NCBI RefSeq assembly: GCF_014203665.1
Contig: NZ_JACHJN010000001.1
Coordinates: forward strand, 992,001 to 1,056,000
Source of the DNA: Saccharothrix tamanrassetensis
GTDB taxonomy: Bacteria > Actinomycetota > Actinomycetes > Mycobacteriales > Pseudonocardiaceae
Reading direction: 5' to 3'
Length of the DNA: 64,000 nt
The position numbers and the translations under genes are program-made. The notes beneath the pieces were generated by a model. That model was not told where the DNA came from. It was given only the letters and a program-made list of their open reading frames with translations, and made no database searches. Below are positions 54,452-62,364 of this stretch, piece after piece (position 1 is the first letter of the stretch; every line of letters begins with the position of its first letter).

Positions 54452-54764
54452 GCGCGCCGAGGACCAAGTCCTCCGACGGCTGGAAGGTCTCCACGGCGTT
54501 GCCGGTGACGTGCCGGGCGACGCCCGCGTTGCGCTTGTGCGCCTCCCGGAACGAGTCGGAGGCGACCCACGCCTTGAAGTCGGCCTCGGTGTCGAACTCG
54601 TTGACCGAGACGTACGGCTGCTCGGGCCGGGTGGGGCGGAGCAGGGTGCTGCGACGCAGACCGGGCACACCCGGCAGGTAGGTGCGCATGTTGTCGCGGA
54701 AGTGCGCTTCGAACTCCTCGGCGCGTTCCGCGGGCACGAACAGGCGGTTGGTCGCGACGAACAT
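54441..54764 (-). CDS. ABM-domain (antibiotic biosynthesis monooxygenase-like) protein
   Basis: The 107-residue protein starts at ATG 54764 after GGAGG. It is a single ferredoxin-like ABM domain (FVATNRLFVPAERAEEFEAH, then ASDSFREAHKR). Relatives include quinone-forming monooxygenases and IsdG-type heme oxygenases. A heme or aromatic substrate is possible but unproven. It is divergent from a TetR regulator, its probable controller. Confidence 0.85.
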   Translation of the reverse strand: MFVATNRLFVPAERAEEFEAHFRDNMRTYLPGVPGLRRSTLLRPTRPEQPYVSVNEFDTEADFKAWVASDSFREAHKRNAGVARHVTGNAVETFQPSEDLVLGAPTG

Positions 54765-54780
54765 GCGGCACCTCCGGGTT

Positions 54781-54820
54781 CCCGACGCTACGTAGGTAAC
54801 TATTCCAACGGCGCGTCGGG
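54781..54820. promoter_or_regulatory. Inverted repeat CCCGACGC-N24-GCGTCGGG in the TetR/ABM promoter
   Basis: Exact 8-bp arms (54781-54788 and 54813-54820) frame the 79-bp divergent promoter. The enclosed AT-richer CTACGTAGGTAACTATTCC probably contains promoter elements for one or both genes. It is a candidate TetR operator. Confidence 0.45.
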
Positions 54821-54843
54821 AACACAAGGACTAGGATTCGACG

Positions 54844-55434
54844 GTGCCGAAGATCAGCGCCGACACCGTCGCGCAGCACCGCGCGAACCGGCTGCGCGAC
54901 CTGCTCGACGCGGGGCGCGCGATCGTGGCCGAGGAAGGTCCGGAAGCGCTGACGCTGGCCGCCCTTGCCCGCCGCGTCGGCCTGTCCCGCCCCTCGCTGT
55001 ACGAGTACTTCCGGTCGCGGGAGGAGCTGGTCGCCGCCATCGTCACCGACGAACTGCCCGAACAGGCGCGGCGACTGGCCGAGGCGGTGCACGCGGTGTC
55101 CGGGATCCCGGCCAAGGTCGAGGCCTACCTGCGGACCGTGCTGGAGATCATCGTGGACGGCAGCCACGGTGCGGTGGTCGCGCTGTCCGCGCACGCGCTG
55201 CCCGAGTCCAGCCGGCAGCAGATCCGCGACGAGCACGAGAAGCTGCTCGCCCCGCTGGCAGGTGTGCTGGTCGAAGCCCGGGTGCCGCAGCCCGGCCTGC
55301 GGGCGCTGCTGATCCACGGCTCGGTGGAGGCTGCGGCACGCACCGTGCGGCCCGGCGATGCCGAGCAGAGCGAGGCCGTGCTGCGAGCGCTGCTGGACCA
55401 GACCCTGCACGGGATGAGCAACCGGCCAGGCTGA
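54844..55434 (+). CDS. TetR-family regulator
   Basis: The 196-residue protein starts at GTG 54844. The N-terminal helix-turn-helix (LTLAALARRVGLSRPSLYEY, about 38-57) is typical. The rest is the helical ligand-binding part. It is divergent from the ABM monooxygenase gene, so it probably represses that gene and itself. The ligand is unknown. It precedes the van cluster by 185 bp but is unlikely to be part of it. Confidence 0.9.
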   Translation: MPKISADTVAQHRANRLRDLLDAGRAIVAEEGPEALTLAALARRVGLSRPSLYEYFRSREELVAAIVTDELPEQARRLAEAVHAVSGIPAKVEAYLRTVLEIIVDGSHGAVVALSAHALPESSRQQIRDEHEKLLAPLAGVLVEARVPQPGLRALLIHGSVEAAARTVRPGDAEQSEAVLRALLDQTLHGMSNRPG

Positions 55435-55553
55435 TCCCGCCACGCCAACGTGCTGCTCGTTCGTCCCGCCGGACATTGATCGTCGACTACGAGAACCGTG
55501 AACGGGTCGCGGAGTCGGCGCGCACGCACGTTCTCGCGTGTTACTGGTCGGTA

Positions 55554-55619
55554 GCATATCGTCGGCATATCGAAAACCGCATACGTGCCGGCAACACCGC
55601 GCTGCGTTGACTGGAAGGC
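55554..55619 (+). promoter_or_regulatory. VanR-type promoter/operator of vanHAX
   Basis: A direct repeat GCATATCG-TCG-GCATATCG (55554-55561 and 55565-55572, 11-bp period) begins a segment of about 66 bp that ends at the vanH start. Nearly the same segment lies before vanY at 61610-61674. An 11-bp direct repeat is the expected footprint of an OmpR/PhoB-type regulator such as VanR. Conservation of the leader down to TTGACTGGA just before the start codon shows duplication of the whole promoter. Confidence 0.75.
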
Positions 55620-56660
55620 ATGACCGACCGCCAACCACCACGGACAGCGGCCCCTCACACCCGATCGCCGGCATCGCCGTCCACCTCGGCCGCCCCGAGA
55701 ACGGGCATCACGATCTACGGGTGCGGGCGGGACGAGGCCGTCCTGTTCCGAGAGATGGCCCCTCGCTTCGGTGTGGTGCCCACCATCACCGCGGCGGCGG
55801 TGTCAAAGGCCAATATCGGGCTGTCATCCGGAAACCGGTGCATCAGTGTGGATCACAAGACTCGGATCACCGACTCCACACTTCTCGCGCTCAGCCGAGC
55901 CGGGGTGGAGTACATCTCCACGAGGAGCATCGGCTACAACCACATCGACGTGCAGTACGCGGCGAGCATCGGCATCTCCGTGGAGAACGTCGCCTACTCC
56001 CCCGACAGCGTGGCCGACTACACGCTGATGCTGATGCTGATGGCGGTGCGACATGCGAAGTCCATCATCCGCCGTGCCGACGTCCACGATTACAGGTTGA
56101 ACGACGTACGTGGCAAGGAATTGCGCGACCTGACCGTCGGAGTGATCGGAACGGGACGCATCGGCACCGTGGTAGTGGACCGGCTGCGGGGTTTCGGTTG
56201 CCGAATCCTGGCCTATGACAGCCTACCCCGGGCCGCAGCCGACTACGTTCCCCTCGAACCATTGTTGCGACAGAGCGACATCGTCACCCTCCATACACCG
56301 CTCAACGCAGGTACACACCACCTCTTGAACCGTCGGCGTATCGCTCAGATGAAGGACGGCGCGTTCGTCATCAATACCGGACGTGGCCCGCTCCTCGATA
56401 CCGAGGCCCTTCTCGCGGCGCTGGAAGGCGGCAGGTTGGGCGGCGCGGCGCTGGACGTCCTCGAAGGAGAGGACGGCGTGTTCTACACCGACTGCCGAAA
56501 CAAACCCATCGAAAGCAAAACGCTGCTGCGGCTGCAGGAGCTGCCGAACGTGATCATCAGTCCGCACACGGCCTACTACACGGACCACGCGCTGAGCGAC
56601 ACCGTTGAGAACTCCATCGTGAACTGCCTGAAATACGAAAGCGGGAACCAGCGTGACTAG
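55620..56660 (+). CDS. vanH: D-lactate dehydrogenase VanH
   Basis: The 346-residue D-2-hydroxyacid dehydrogenase reduces pyruvate to D-lactate for D-Ala-D-Lac synthesis. VanH-specific stretches include GITIYGCGRDEA, YISTRSIGYNHID and NVAYSPDSVADYT. The NAD site is GVIGTGRIG, and the catalytic His is in SPHTAYYT. It carries a Pro/Thr/Ser-rich N-terminal extension of about 27 residues relative to enterococcal VanH. Codon third positions look less GC-rich than in flanking genes, a possible sign of transfer. Its stop overlaps vanA by 8 nt. Confidence 0.97.
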   Translation: MTDRQPPRTAAPHTRSPASPSTSAAPRTGITIYGCGRDEAVLFREMAPRFGVVPTITAAAVSKANIGLSSGNRCISVDHKTRITDSTLLALSRAGVEYISTRSIGYNHIDVQYAASIGISVENVAYSPDSVADYTLMLMLMAVRHAKSIIRRADVHDYRLNDVRGKELRDLTVGVIGTGRIGTVVVDRLRGFGCRILAYDSLPRAAADYVPLEPLLRQSDIVTLHTPLNAGTHHLLNRRRIAQMKDGAFVINTGRGPLLDTEALLAALEGGRLGGAALDVLEGEDGVFYTDCRNKPIESKTLLRLQELPNVIISPHTAYYTDHALSDTVENSIVNCLKYESGNQRD

Positions 56661-57693
56661 GCTGAAGATCGCCGTCCTGTTCGGCGGTCGCTCCGAGGAG
56701 CACCCCGTCTCCGTCAAATCCGCGCAGGAGGTCGCCAAGCACCTCGACACCGAGAAGTACGAACCGTTCTACGTCGGGATCACGAAGAGCGGCGCCTGGC
56801 AGCTCTGCGACGGCCCCGACGCAGGCTGGGAGAACGGTCGCTGCCGCCCGGCCGTGCTGTCCCCGGACAGCGGCGTACGCGGCCTGCTCGTGCTGGAGCA
56901 GGGGCGATACGAAACGATCAGCCTGGACATGGTGTTGCCCGTCCTGCACGGCAGACTCGGCGAGGACGGTGCGGTACAAGGTCTGTTGGAGCTGTCCGGC
57001 ATCCCCTACGCGGGCTGCGACGTCCAGAGTTCCGCCCTGTGCATGGACAAGACCCTCGCCTACCTCGTCGCCCGGAGTGCGGGGATCGCTACGCCGGAAT
57101 TCCGGACGGTCACCGCGGACGAGGCCGTCGACACCGGCCGGCTCACCTACCCGGTCTTCGTGAAGCCGGCGCGTTCCGGGTCGTCCTTCGGCGTGAGCAA
57201 GGTGACCCGGGAAGAGGAACTGCCGCGTGCGGTGGAAACCGCGAGGCAGTACGACTCGAAGGTGGTGATCGAGCAGGCTGTCATCGGCAGCGAGGTCGGC
57301 TGCGCCATCCTGGGCAACGATCCGGACCTGATCGCGGGCGAGGTCGATCAGATTTCACTGTCCCACGGCTTCTTCAAAATCCACCAGGAGAGCGCGCCGG
57401 AGAGCGGTTCTGAAAATTCGACGGTGATCGTACCCGCGGACATCCCGGAACAGACCCGCGCGCTCGTCCAGGAGACCGCGAAGGCCATCTACCGCGCCCT
57501 GGGGTGCCGGGGGCTCGCGCGGGTGGACATGTTCCTCACGGAAGACGGGAGCGTAGTGCTCAACGAGGTGAACACGCTGCCCGGCATGACCTCGTACAGC
57601 CGCTATCCGCGAATGATGACGGCCGCCGGGTTGCCGCCGGCCGAAGTGATCGACCGGTTGGTTTCGTGGACGTTGACCGGGAAAAGCCGATGA
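56653..57693 (+). CDS. vanA: D-alanine--D-lactate ligase (VanA type)
   Basis: The 346-residue ATP-grasp ligase joins D-Ala to D-Lac. The opening LFGGRSEEHPVS and the ATP-site FVKPARSGSSFGVS are family-wide. The omega-loop region GEVDQISLSHGFFKIHQE and ESGSENSTVIVPAD follow the VanA depsipeptide-ligase pattern rather than chromosomal Ddl. GLARVDMF and NEVNTLPGMTSYSRYP complete the metal site. GTG 56653 overlaps vanH by 8 nt and the stop overlaps vanX by 4 nt. Confidence 0.96.
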   Translation: MTRLKIAVLFGGRSEEHPVSVKSAQEVAKHLDTEKYEPFYVGITKSGAWQLCDGPDAGWENGRCRPAVLSPDSGVRGLLVLEQGRYETISLDMVLPVLHGRLGEDGAVQGLLELSGIPYAGCDVQSSALCMDKTLAYLVARSAGIATPEFRTVTADEAVDTGRLTYPVFVKPARSGSSFGVSKVTREEELPRAVETARQYDSKVVIEQAVIGSEVGCAILGNDPDLIAGEVDQISLSHGFFKIHQESAPESGSENSTVIVPADIPEQTRALVQETAKAIYRALGCRGLARVDMFLTEDGSVVLNEVNTLPGMTSYSRYPRMMTAAGLPPAEVIDRLVSWTLTGKSR

Positions 57694-58298
57694 ATGACGA
57701 CTTCGCCTTCGTGGACGAGCTCGTGCCGGGGATACGCTGGGACGCCAAGTACGCCACCTGGGACAACTTCACCGGCAAACCGGTGGACGGCTACCTGGCG
57801 AATCGGATCGTCGGCACCAGGGCGCTGTGCGCGGCCCTGGCGGAAGCGCGCGAAAAAGCCGAATCCCACGGCCTCGGCCTACTGCTCTGGGACGGCTACC
57901 GCCCGCAACGCGCGGTGGACTGCTTCCTGCGCTGGTCGACCCAGCCGGAGGACGGCCGGACCAAGCTCCGGCACTACCCGAACATCGACCGGGCCGAGAT
58001 GTTCGAGAAAGGGTACGTGGCCGCCAAGTCGGGCCACAGTCGCGGCAGCACCGTCGACCTGACGCTCTACCACCTGTCCACCGACGAACTCGCCGCCATG
58101 GGCGGTGACCACGACCTGATGGACCCGGTCTCGCATCACGGGGCGACCGGGATCAGTCAAGTCGAAGCGCGGAACCGGCAATGCCTCCGCGCCATCATGG
58201 AGGACTGCGGTTTCAGCTCGTACGCCTGCGAGTGGTGGCACTACACCTTGAACGACGAACCCCACCCGGACACCTATTTCGATTTTCCCATCGAGTAG
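57690..58298 (+). CDS. vanX: D-Ala-D-Ala dipeptidase VanX
   Basis: The 202-residue zinc peptidase destroys D-Ala-D-Ala so that only D-Ala-D-Lac reaches the wall precursor. The ligands and base are placed as in VanX: His116 (SGHSRGS), Asp123 (VDLTLYH), Glu181 and His184 (EWWH). Arg71 in WDGYRPQRA is the substrate arginine. The length is exactly that of the family. ATG 57690 overlaps the vanA stop (ATGA). Confidence 0.97.
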   Translation: MNDDFAFVDELVPGIRWDAKYATWDNFTGKPVDGYLANRIVGTRALCAALAEAREKAESHGLGLLLWDGYRPQRAVDCFLRWSTQPEDGRTKLRHYPNIDRAEMFEKGYVAAKSGHSRGSTVDLTLYHLSTDELAAMGGDHDLMDPVSHHGATGISQVEARNRQCLRAIMEDCGFSSYACEWWHYTLNDEPHPDTYFDFPIE

Positions 58299-58341
58299 TC
58301 GAGCCGGGCCGAAGAGAGTTGTCGAAACGTTGAGAGTTCTG

Positions 58342-58590
58342 ATGGTGGACGCAGCCATCGCCGCAAGGCGCGCCGACCTCGGCGTCGGGGATCGCGGCGA
58401 CGCGGTGGACCGGCGGTGGTCCGTGGCAGGGCGCGCCCCGACGGGGTTCGGCCGGCGGACCGGCCCCGAGCCGGTCGGCGCTCGGCCGGCAGGCGTCGTG
58501 GGGCCGCAGCCGGCGATCGTGACACCGCCGGTGCCGCCCACGGCGCCCGCCCTGTCCCGATCGCGACGACCACCACGGGGGCAGGCGTGA
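58342..58590 (+). CDS. Possible small ORF between vanX and the murG-like gene
   Basis: A frame of 82 codons from ATG 58342 (or 86 from TTG 58330) ends in a GTGA overlap with the next gene, the same junction used by true genes nearby. Third positions are strongly G/C. The product would be Arg/Pro/Ala-rich, with MVDAAIAARRADLGVGDRGD at the start and no recognised domain. There is no good ribosome site. It could be a coupling leader, a gene remnant or chance in GC-rich DNA. Confidence 0.3.
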   Translation: MVDAAIAARRADLGVGDRGDAVDRRWSVAGRAPTGFGRRTGPEPVGARPAGVVGPQPAIVTPPVPPTAPALSRSRRPPRGQA

Positions 58591-59696
58591 CGGCACCGCG
58601 CGTCGTCGTCGCCGGCGGCCATTCGGCCGGGCACATCGAGCCGACGATGAACTTCGCCGACGCGCTGCGCCGGCTGGAGCCCACGGCCGAGATCACCGCC
58701 CTCGGCACCGTCCGCGGCCTGGACACCACGCTCATCCCGGCCCGCGGCTACCCGCTCGAACTGATCCCGCCGGTGCCGCTGCCGCGCAAGCTCGACCGGG
58801 TCCTGCTGCAGACGCCGGGCCGGCTGCGCGACTCGGTGCTGGCGGCCGGGATGGTGCTCGACCGCGTGCGGGCCGAGGTCGTGGTCGGCTTCGGCGGCTA
58901 CGTGGCCCTGCCGGCCTACCTCGCCGCCCGCAAGCGGGATCTGCCGATCGTCGTCCACGAGGCGAACGCCCGGCCCGGAGTGGCGAACCGGCTGGCGGCC
59001 CGGATGACGACCCACGTGTTCACCGCCGCGCCGGGCGTCCGGCTGGCTCACGCCACCGCCATCGGCATCCCGTTGCGGCCGGCGATCACCGGGCTCGACC
59101 GGCCGGCGCTGCGCGACGCCGCCCGGCAGCGGTTCGGCCTGCGACCCGACGGCCCGGTGCTGATGGTCACCGGTGGTTCGCAGGGCGCTCGGACGATCAA
59201 CGCCGCAGTGTCCGCTGCGGCGTCGGCGTTGCGGGCGAACGGCGTGCAGGTGCTGCACATCACCGGGCCGCAGAACGTGGTGGAAGTGCCGGACGGCGAC
59301 CCCTCCGACCCGCCCTACCTCGTCGTCCCCTACGTGGAGGAGATGCAGTACGCCTACGCCGCGGCCGACTTCGTGATCTGCCGCTCCGGGGCGATGACGT
59401 GCGCCGAACTGGCCGCCGTCGGCTTGCCTGCCGCGTACGTCCCGCTGCCGCTGCGCGGCGGTGAACAGCGGCTGAACGCCGAGCCGGTCGTCGCGGCCGG
59501 CGGGGCACTGCTGGTCGACGACGCCGATCTCGACCAGGCCTGGATCGAGGCCACCCTGATCCCGCTGCTCACCGATCCCGAGCGGATCGCGGCGATGTCG
59601 GCCCGCGCGTCGGCGGCCGGCGCCCCTGACGCGGACGTCGTCCTGGCCCGGCACGTGCTCACCGCGGTCGCCGAGCGACGCAGGTCCGCCTCATGA
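58587..59696 (+). CDS. MurG-like UDP-GlcNAc:lipid I transferase in the van operon
   Basis: The 369-residue GT28 protein has the second and third glycine loops GFGGYVALPAY and GGSQGA, and donor-site RSGAMTCAE and GGEQRLNAEPV. The first loop, GGGTAGH/GGTGGH in normal MurG, is GGHSAGHIEPT here. GTG 58587 has a GGGGGCAGG site. As an extra copy beside vanX it may prefer lipid I ending in D-Lac. The housekeeping murG should be in the dcw cluster elsewhere. Donor use could be changed. Confidence 0.88.
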   Translation: MTAPRVVVAGGHSAGHIEPTMNFADALRRLEPTAEITALGTVRGLDTTLIPARGYPLELIPPVPLPRKLDRVLLQTPGRLRDSVLAAGMVLDRVRAEVVVGFGGYVALPAYLAARKRDLPIVVHEANARPGVANRLAARMTTHVFTAAPGVRLAHATAIGIPLRPAITGLDRPALRDAARQRFGLRPDGPVLMVTGGSQGARTINAAVSAAASALRANGVQVLHITGPQNVVEVPDGDPSDPPYLVVPYVEEMQYAYAAADFVICRSGAMTCAELAAVGLPAAYVPLPLRGGEQRLNAEPVVAAGGALLVDDADLDQAWIEATLIPLLTDPERIAAMSARASAAGAPDADVVLARHVLTAVAERRRSAS

Positions 59697-59753
59697 AGAC
59701 CCGGGGGACCACGCCGGCGACCGCCCCGAGGAGTGCATGACTCCTGCCGGTGC

Positions 59754-59796
59754 GCACACCGGCCGACGACCGGATCCCGATCATCGGCCGGTGTGC
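59754..59796. terminator. Thirteen-bp hairpin between the van operon and vanS
   Basis: GCACACCGGCCGA (59754-59766) and TCGGCCGGTGTGC (59784-59796) are exact complements with a 17-nt loop. It lies between two convergent genes and reaches into the last codons of vanS, so it can end both transcripts. Confidence 0.8.
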
Positions 59797-60899
59797 GGTG
59801 GCGCGGCGGGTAGTTGAACCGTGACGCGGAGCCCCCCATCGGCCCGAGGGGTGAGCGTCAGGGTTCCGTCGTGTGCCTGGGTGATGCTCTTGACGATTGC
59901 CAGGCCGAGGCCGACACCTGCGTGGTCGGTGCGGATGCGTTCGGTGCCGCGTTGGAACGGCTCGTCGAGGGTGGAAACCAACTGTGGGGAGAGCTTCTTG
60001 CCGGTGTTCTCGACAGTGAGCACCACAGTTCTGGCGTGAACACCGGTCGTGACCCACACGGTGCCCTGTTCGGGCAGGTTGTGGACGATCGCGTTGTGCA
60101 CGAGGTTCGTGGCCATCTGCAACAAGAGCGCGTGTGAGCCGAGGGTGTGGCTGATGTCGCCGGAGGTCTCGATGGTGACGCCGCGTTTTTCCGCGAGCGG
60201 GAGGAGCGTTTCAGTGGCGTCCTCCACCGCGAGGGACAGGTCGACGTTCTCCCGGCTGAAGGACCGCTGGTTGGCACGGCTGAGCACGAGCAGCGCTTCG
60301 GTGAGGTCGATCGCCCGGGTGTTGATGAAGTGGAGGCGCTCGACGAGGTCGTCGGTGTCGCGGTTCGGATCGTGGCGGGCGACGTCGAGCAGCGTCTGGG
60401 TGATCGCCAGCGGGGTGCGCAGTTCGTGGGCCGCGTTGGCGGCGAACCTCTGCTGTTCGGCGTCGTGCGCTTCGAGCCGCGCGAGCATGGTGTCGAAGGC
60501 GTCGGCGAGTTCGCGGAACTCGTCTTCGCGGCCCTCCAACTGGATCCGGTGCGAGAGCGACCCGTTCGCGGCCAGCCGGGTGGCATTCGTGATGCGGGTC
60601 AGGGGCGCGAGCATGCTGCCGGCGAGGATCCACCCTCCCACGAGACCGAACACCAGCAGGAACGCCAGCACTGCTTCTGCCTTCGGGGTGAAGGCGCGCT
60701 CCAGCTCCGAGCGGTCGGGCACGTACATCCCCGGGTTCGAACGCGAGCCCTCCGGTGGCGGGAGGGGGATGACCTCGGGCACGTAACGCAGCAGGAACAA
60801 CCACACGACCGCGAGCAGCAAGGCGCCGGCGAGCATGAGGAACCCCGCATAGCTGAGGGTCAGTTTGAGGCGAACGCTCAAACCAGGGTTCCTATCCAC
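59781..60899 (-). CDS. vanS: Glycopeptide-sensing histidine kinase VanS
   Basis: The 372-residue kinase has two N-terminal helices (about 10-37 and 75-98) around a short extracytoplasmic loop of about 36 residues (RYVPEVIPLPPPEGSRS...). A HAMP segment follows, then the His box AANAAHELRTPLA and an HATPase domain with NLVHNAIVHN and GVGLGLAIVKS. The short loop is like actinomycete VanS, thought to meet the drug or lipid II directly. GTG 60899 overlaps the vanR stop by 8 nt. Confidence 0.94.
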   Translation of the reverse strand: MDRNPGLSVRLKLTLSYAGFLMLAGALLLAVVWLFLLRYVPEVIPLPPPEGSRSNPGMYVPDRSELERAFTPKAEAVLAFLLVFGLVGGWILAGSMLAPLTRITNATRLAANGSLSHRIQLEGREDEFRELADAFDTMLARLEAHDAEQQRFAANAAHELRTPLAITQTLLDVARHDPNRDTDDLVERLHFINTRAIDLTEALLVLSRANQRSFSRENVDLSLAVEDATETLLPLAEKRGVTIETSGDISHTLGSHALLLQMATNLVHNAIVHNLPEQGTVWVTTGVHARTVVLTVENTGKKLSPQLVSTLDEPFQRGTERIRTDHAGVGLGLAIVKSITQAHDGTLTLTPRADGGLRVTVQLPAAPPHTGR

Positions 60900-61587
60900 G
60901 GTCCCGTCCCTCGCGCACGATTCCGGGGGCTGTGTCGATGCGGTAGCCGACACCGGCGACGGTGGCGATGATCCAGGGTTCGCCGAGTCGTTTGCGCAAT
61001 GCCGAGACAGTGATGCGCACGGCGTTGGTGAACGGGTCGGCGTTCTCGTCCCACGCCCGTTCCAGCAGTTCTTCGGCGCTGATCACACCGCCTTCGGCGG
61101 CGACGAGGACCTCCAGCACGGCGAACTGCTTCCTGGTCAGCGCGACGTACCGGCCGTCCCGGTAGACCTCGCGGCGGAACGGGTCCAGCCGCAGGCCCGC
61201 GATCTCCCGCACGGGCGGCCTGCTGTGCGCACGCCTGCGGTTGAGCGCTCTGAGCCGGAGCACGAGTTCCCGGAGTTCGAACGGCTTGGTGAGGTAGTCG
61301 TCGGCGCCGAGCTCGAACCCGGAGGCCTTGTCGTCGAGCCGGTCCGCGGCGGTGAGCATCAGGATCGGCATACCGCTGCCGGAAGCGACGATGCTTTCCG
61401 CGATCTCGTCACCGGACGGACCGGGAATATCGCGATCGACGACGGCGATGTCGTAGGAGTTGACGCTCAACATCTCCAGAGCGGTGTCACCGTCGCCGGC
61501 GATGTCGGCCGCGATCGCCTCCAGGCGCAGCCCATCGCGGATAGCCTCTGCCATATAGGGCTCGTCCTCGACGATCAGCACACGCAT
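60892..61587 (-). CDS. vanR: OmpR-family response regulator VanR
   Basis: The 231-residue regulator has a receiver with EDEP and the phospho-acceptor in VVDRDIPG, Lys in LTKPFEL, and a C-terminal winged helix (LTRKQFAVLEVLVAAEGGVI). It should bind the GCATATCG direct repeats before vanH and vanY. ATG 61587 lies 23 bp from the vanY-side repeat, so the same site probably also drives vanRS. It is coupled to vanS by an 8-nt overlap. Confidence 0.95.
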   Translation of the reverse strand: MRVLIVEDEPYMAEAIRDGLRLEAIAADIAGDGDTALEMLSVNSYDIAVVDRDIPGPSGDEIAESIVASGSGMPILMLTAADRLDDKASGFELGADDYLTKPFELRELVLRLRALNRRRAHSRPPVREIAGLRLDPFRREVYRDGRYVALTRKQFAVLEVLVAAEGGVISAEELLERAWDENADPFTNAVRITVSALRKRLGEPWIIATVAGVGYRIDTAPGIVREGRDRG

Positions 61588-61609
61588 GCTCTCGATGCTA
61601 CGTGCCGGC

Positions 61610-61674
61610 GCATATCGTCGGCATATCGGAAACCACATACGTGCCGGCAACACCGCGCCGCCTTGACTGGAGGT
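61610..61674. promoter_or_regulatory. VanR-type promoter/operator between vanRS and vanY
   Basis: GCATATCG at 61610-61617 and 61621-61628 form the same 11-bp-period repeat as before vanH, followed by about 45 bp almost identical to the vanH leader. TACGTGCCGG occurs on both sides of the repeat (61600 and 61639), which suggests an arrangement serving both divergent transcripts. Confidence 0.75.
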
Positions 61675-62307
61675 ATGCCTCACCGCGAGCCGGCACGAAC
61701 AGCAGCCCATTGCACGCGATCGTCCGTCATCGCCGCCCTGGTAATCGTCAGCGCGGCATTTGTCGGCTTCTTCATCCGCCAGTCGCCGGCGTCCTCGTCC
61801 TCCTCGTCGGCAGCACCCGTCGACACTCCCCACGGCAACCACGAGGGTGCGCTCGACGCGGATCACGGTGCCCTCCCCGAGGGCGTGACCGTGTTCGACG
61901 ACGAGCATCCCGGCGTAGCCAACCTCGACCCCGATCTGCTCCGCGCCCTGCGCGCAGCGGCGACGGAGGCCGCCGACGACGGCATCGAGTTCTACGTCAA
62001 CAGCGGCTGGCGCTCCCCGGAGTACCAGGATCGGCTTCTCCACAAGGCCATCTCCGAGCACGGCTCGGCAGAGGAAGCCGCGCGCTGGGTCGCCACCGCG
62101 AACACGTCCGCTCACGTGGCGGGGAACGCCGTCGACATCGGGCGCTCCGACGCCAAGGCGTGGCTGTCGCAACACGGCGCCAAGTACGGACTGTGCCAGA
62201 TCTACCGGAACGAACCCTGGCACTACGAACTGCGTCCCGAAGCCGTCGATCACGGTTGCCCGGCCATGTACGCCGACCCCACTCACGACCCGAGGATGCG
62301 GCAGTGA
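61675..62307 (+). CDS. vanY: Membrane-anchored D,D-carboxypeptidase VanY
   Basis: The 210-residue M15B peptidase has an N-terminal membrane anchor (about 14-35), a Ser-rich linker and a zinc peptidase domain with YVNSGWRSPEYQ, SAHVAGNAVDIG (His and Asp ligands) and EPWHYELR (third His). It trims the terminal D-Ala from remaining pentapeptides outside the cell. ATG 61675 has the GGAGGT site. Its promoter duplicates that of vanH, so both should respond to VanR. Confidence 0.93.
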   Translation: MPHREPARTAAHCTRSSVIAALVIVSAAFVGFFIRQSPASSSSSSAAPVDTPHGNHEGALDADHGALPEGVTVFDDEHPGVANLDPDLLRALRAAATEAADDGIEFYVNSGWRSPEYQDRLLHKAISEHGSAEEAARWVATANTSAHVAGNAVDIGRSDAKAWLSQHGAKYGLCQIYRNEPWHYELRPEAVDHGCPAMYADPTHDPRMRQ

Positions 62308-62364
62308 CGAACGGCCCGACCTCCGCGACTTCCGACCGTCCACTTCGCGGACCGTGAGAACCCC

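Noticed and set aside
55485-55560. Possible gene remnant on the minus strand encoding a VLVVDDQ-like string
   Set aside because: Too short, no further similarity to a receiver domain, and it lies in the van promoter region.
55435-62307. Part of a glycopeptide biosynthesis cluster
   Set aside because: No NRPS, cross-linking P450, halogenase, glycosyltransferase or hydroxyphenylglycine genes are in the window; only resistance genes are present.
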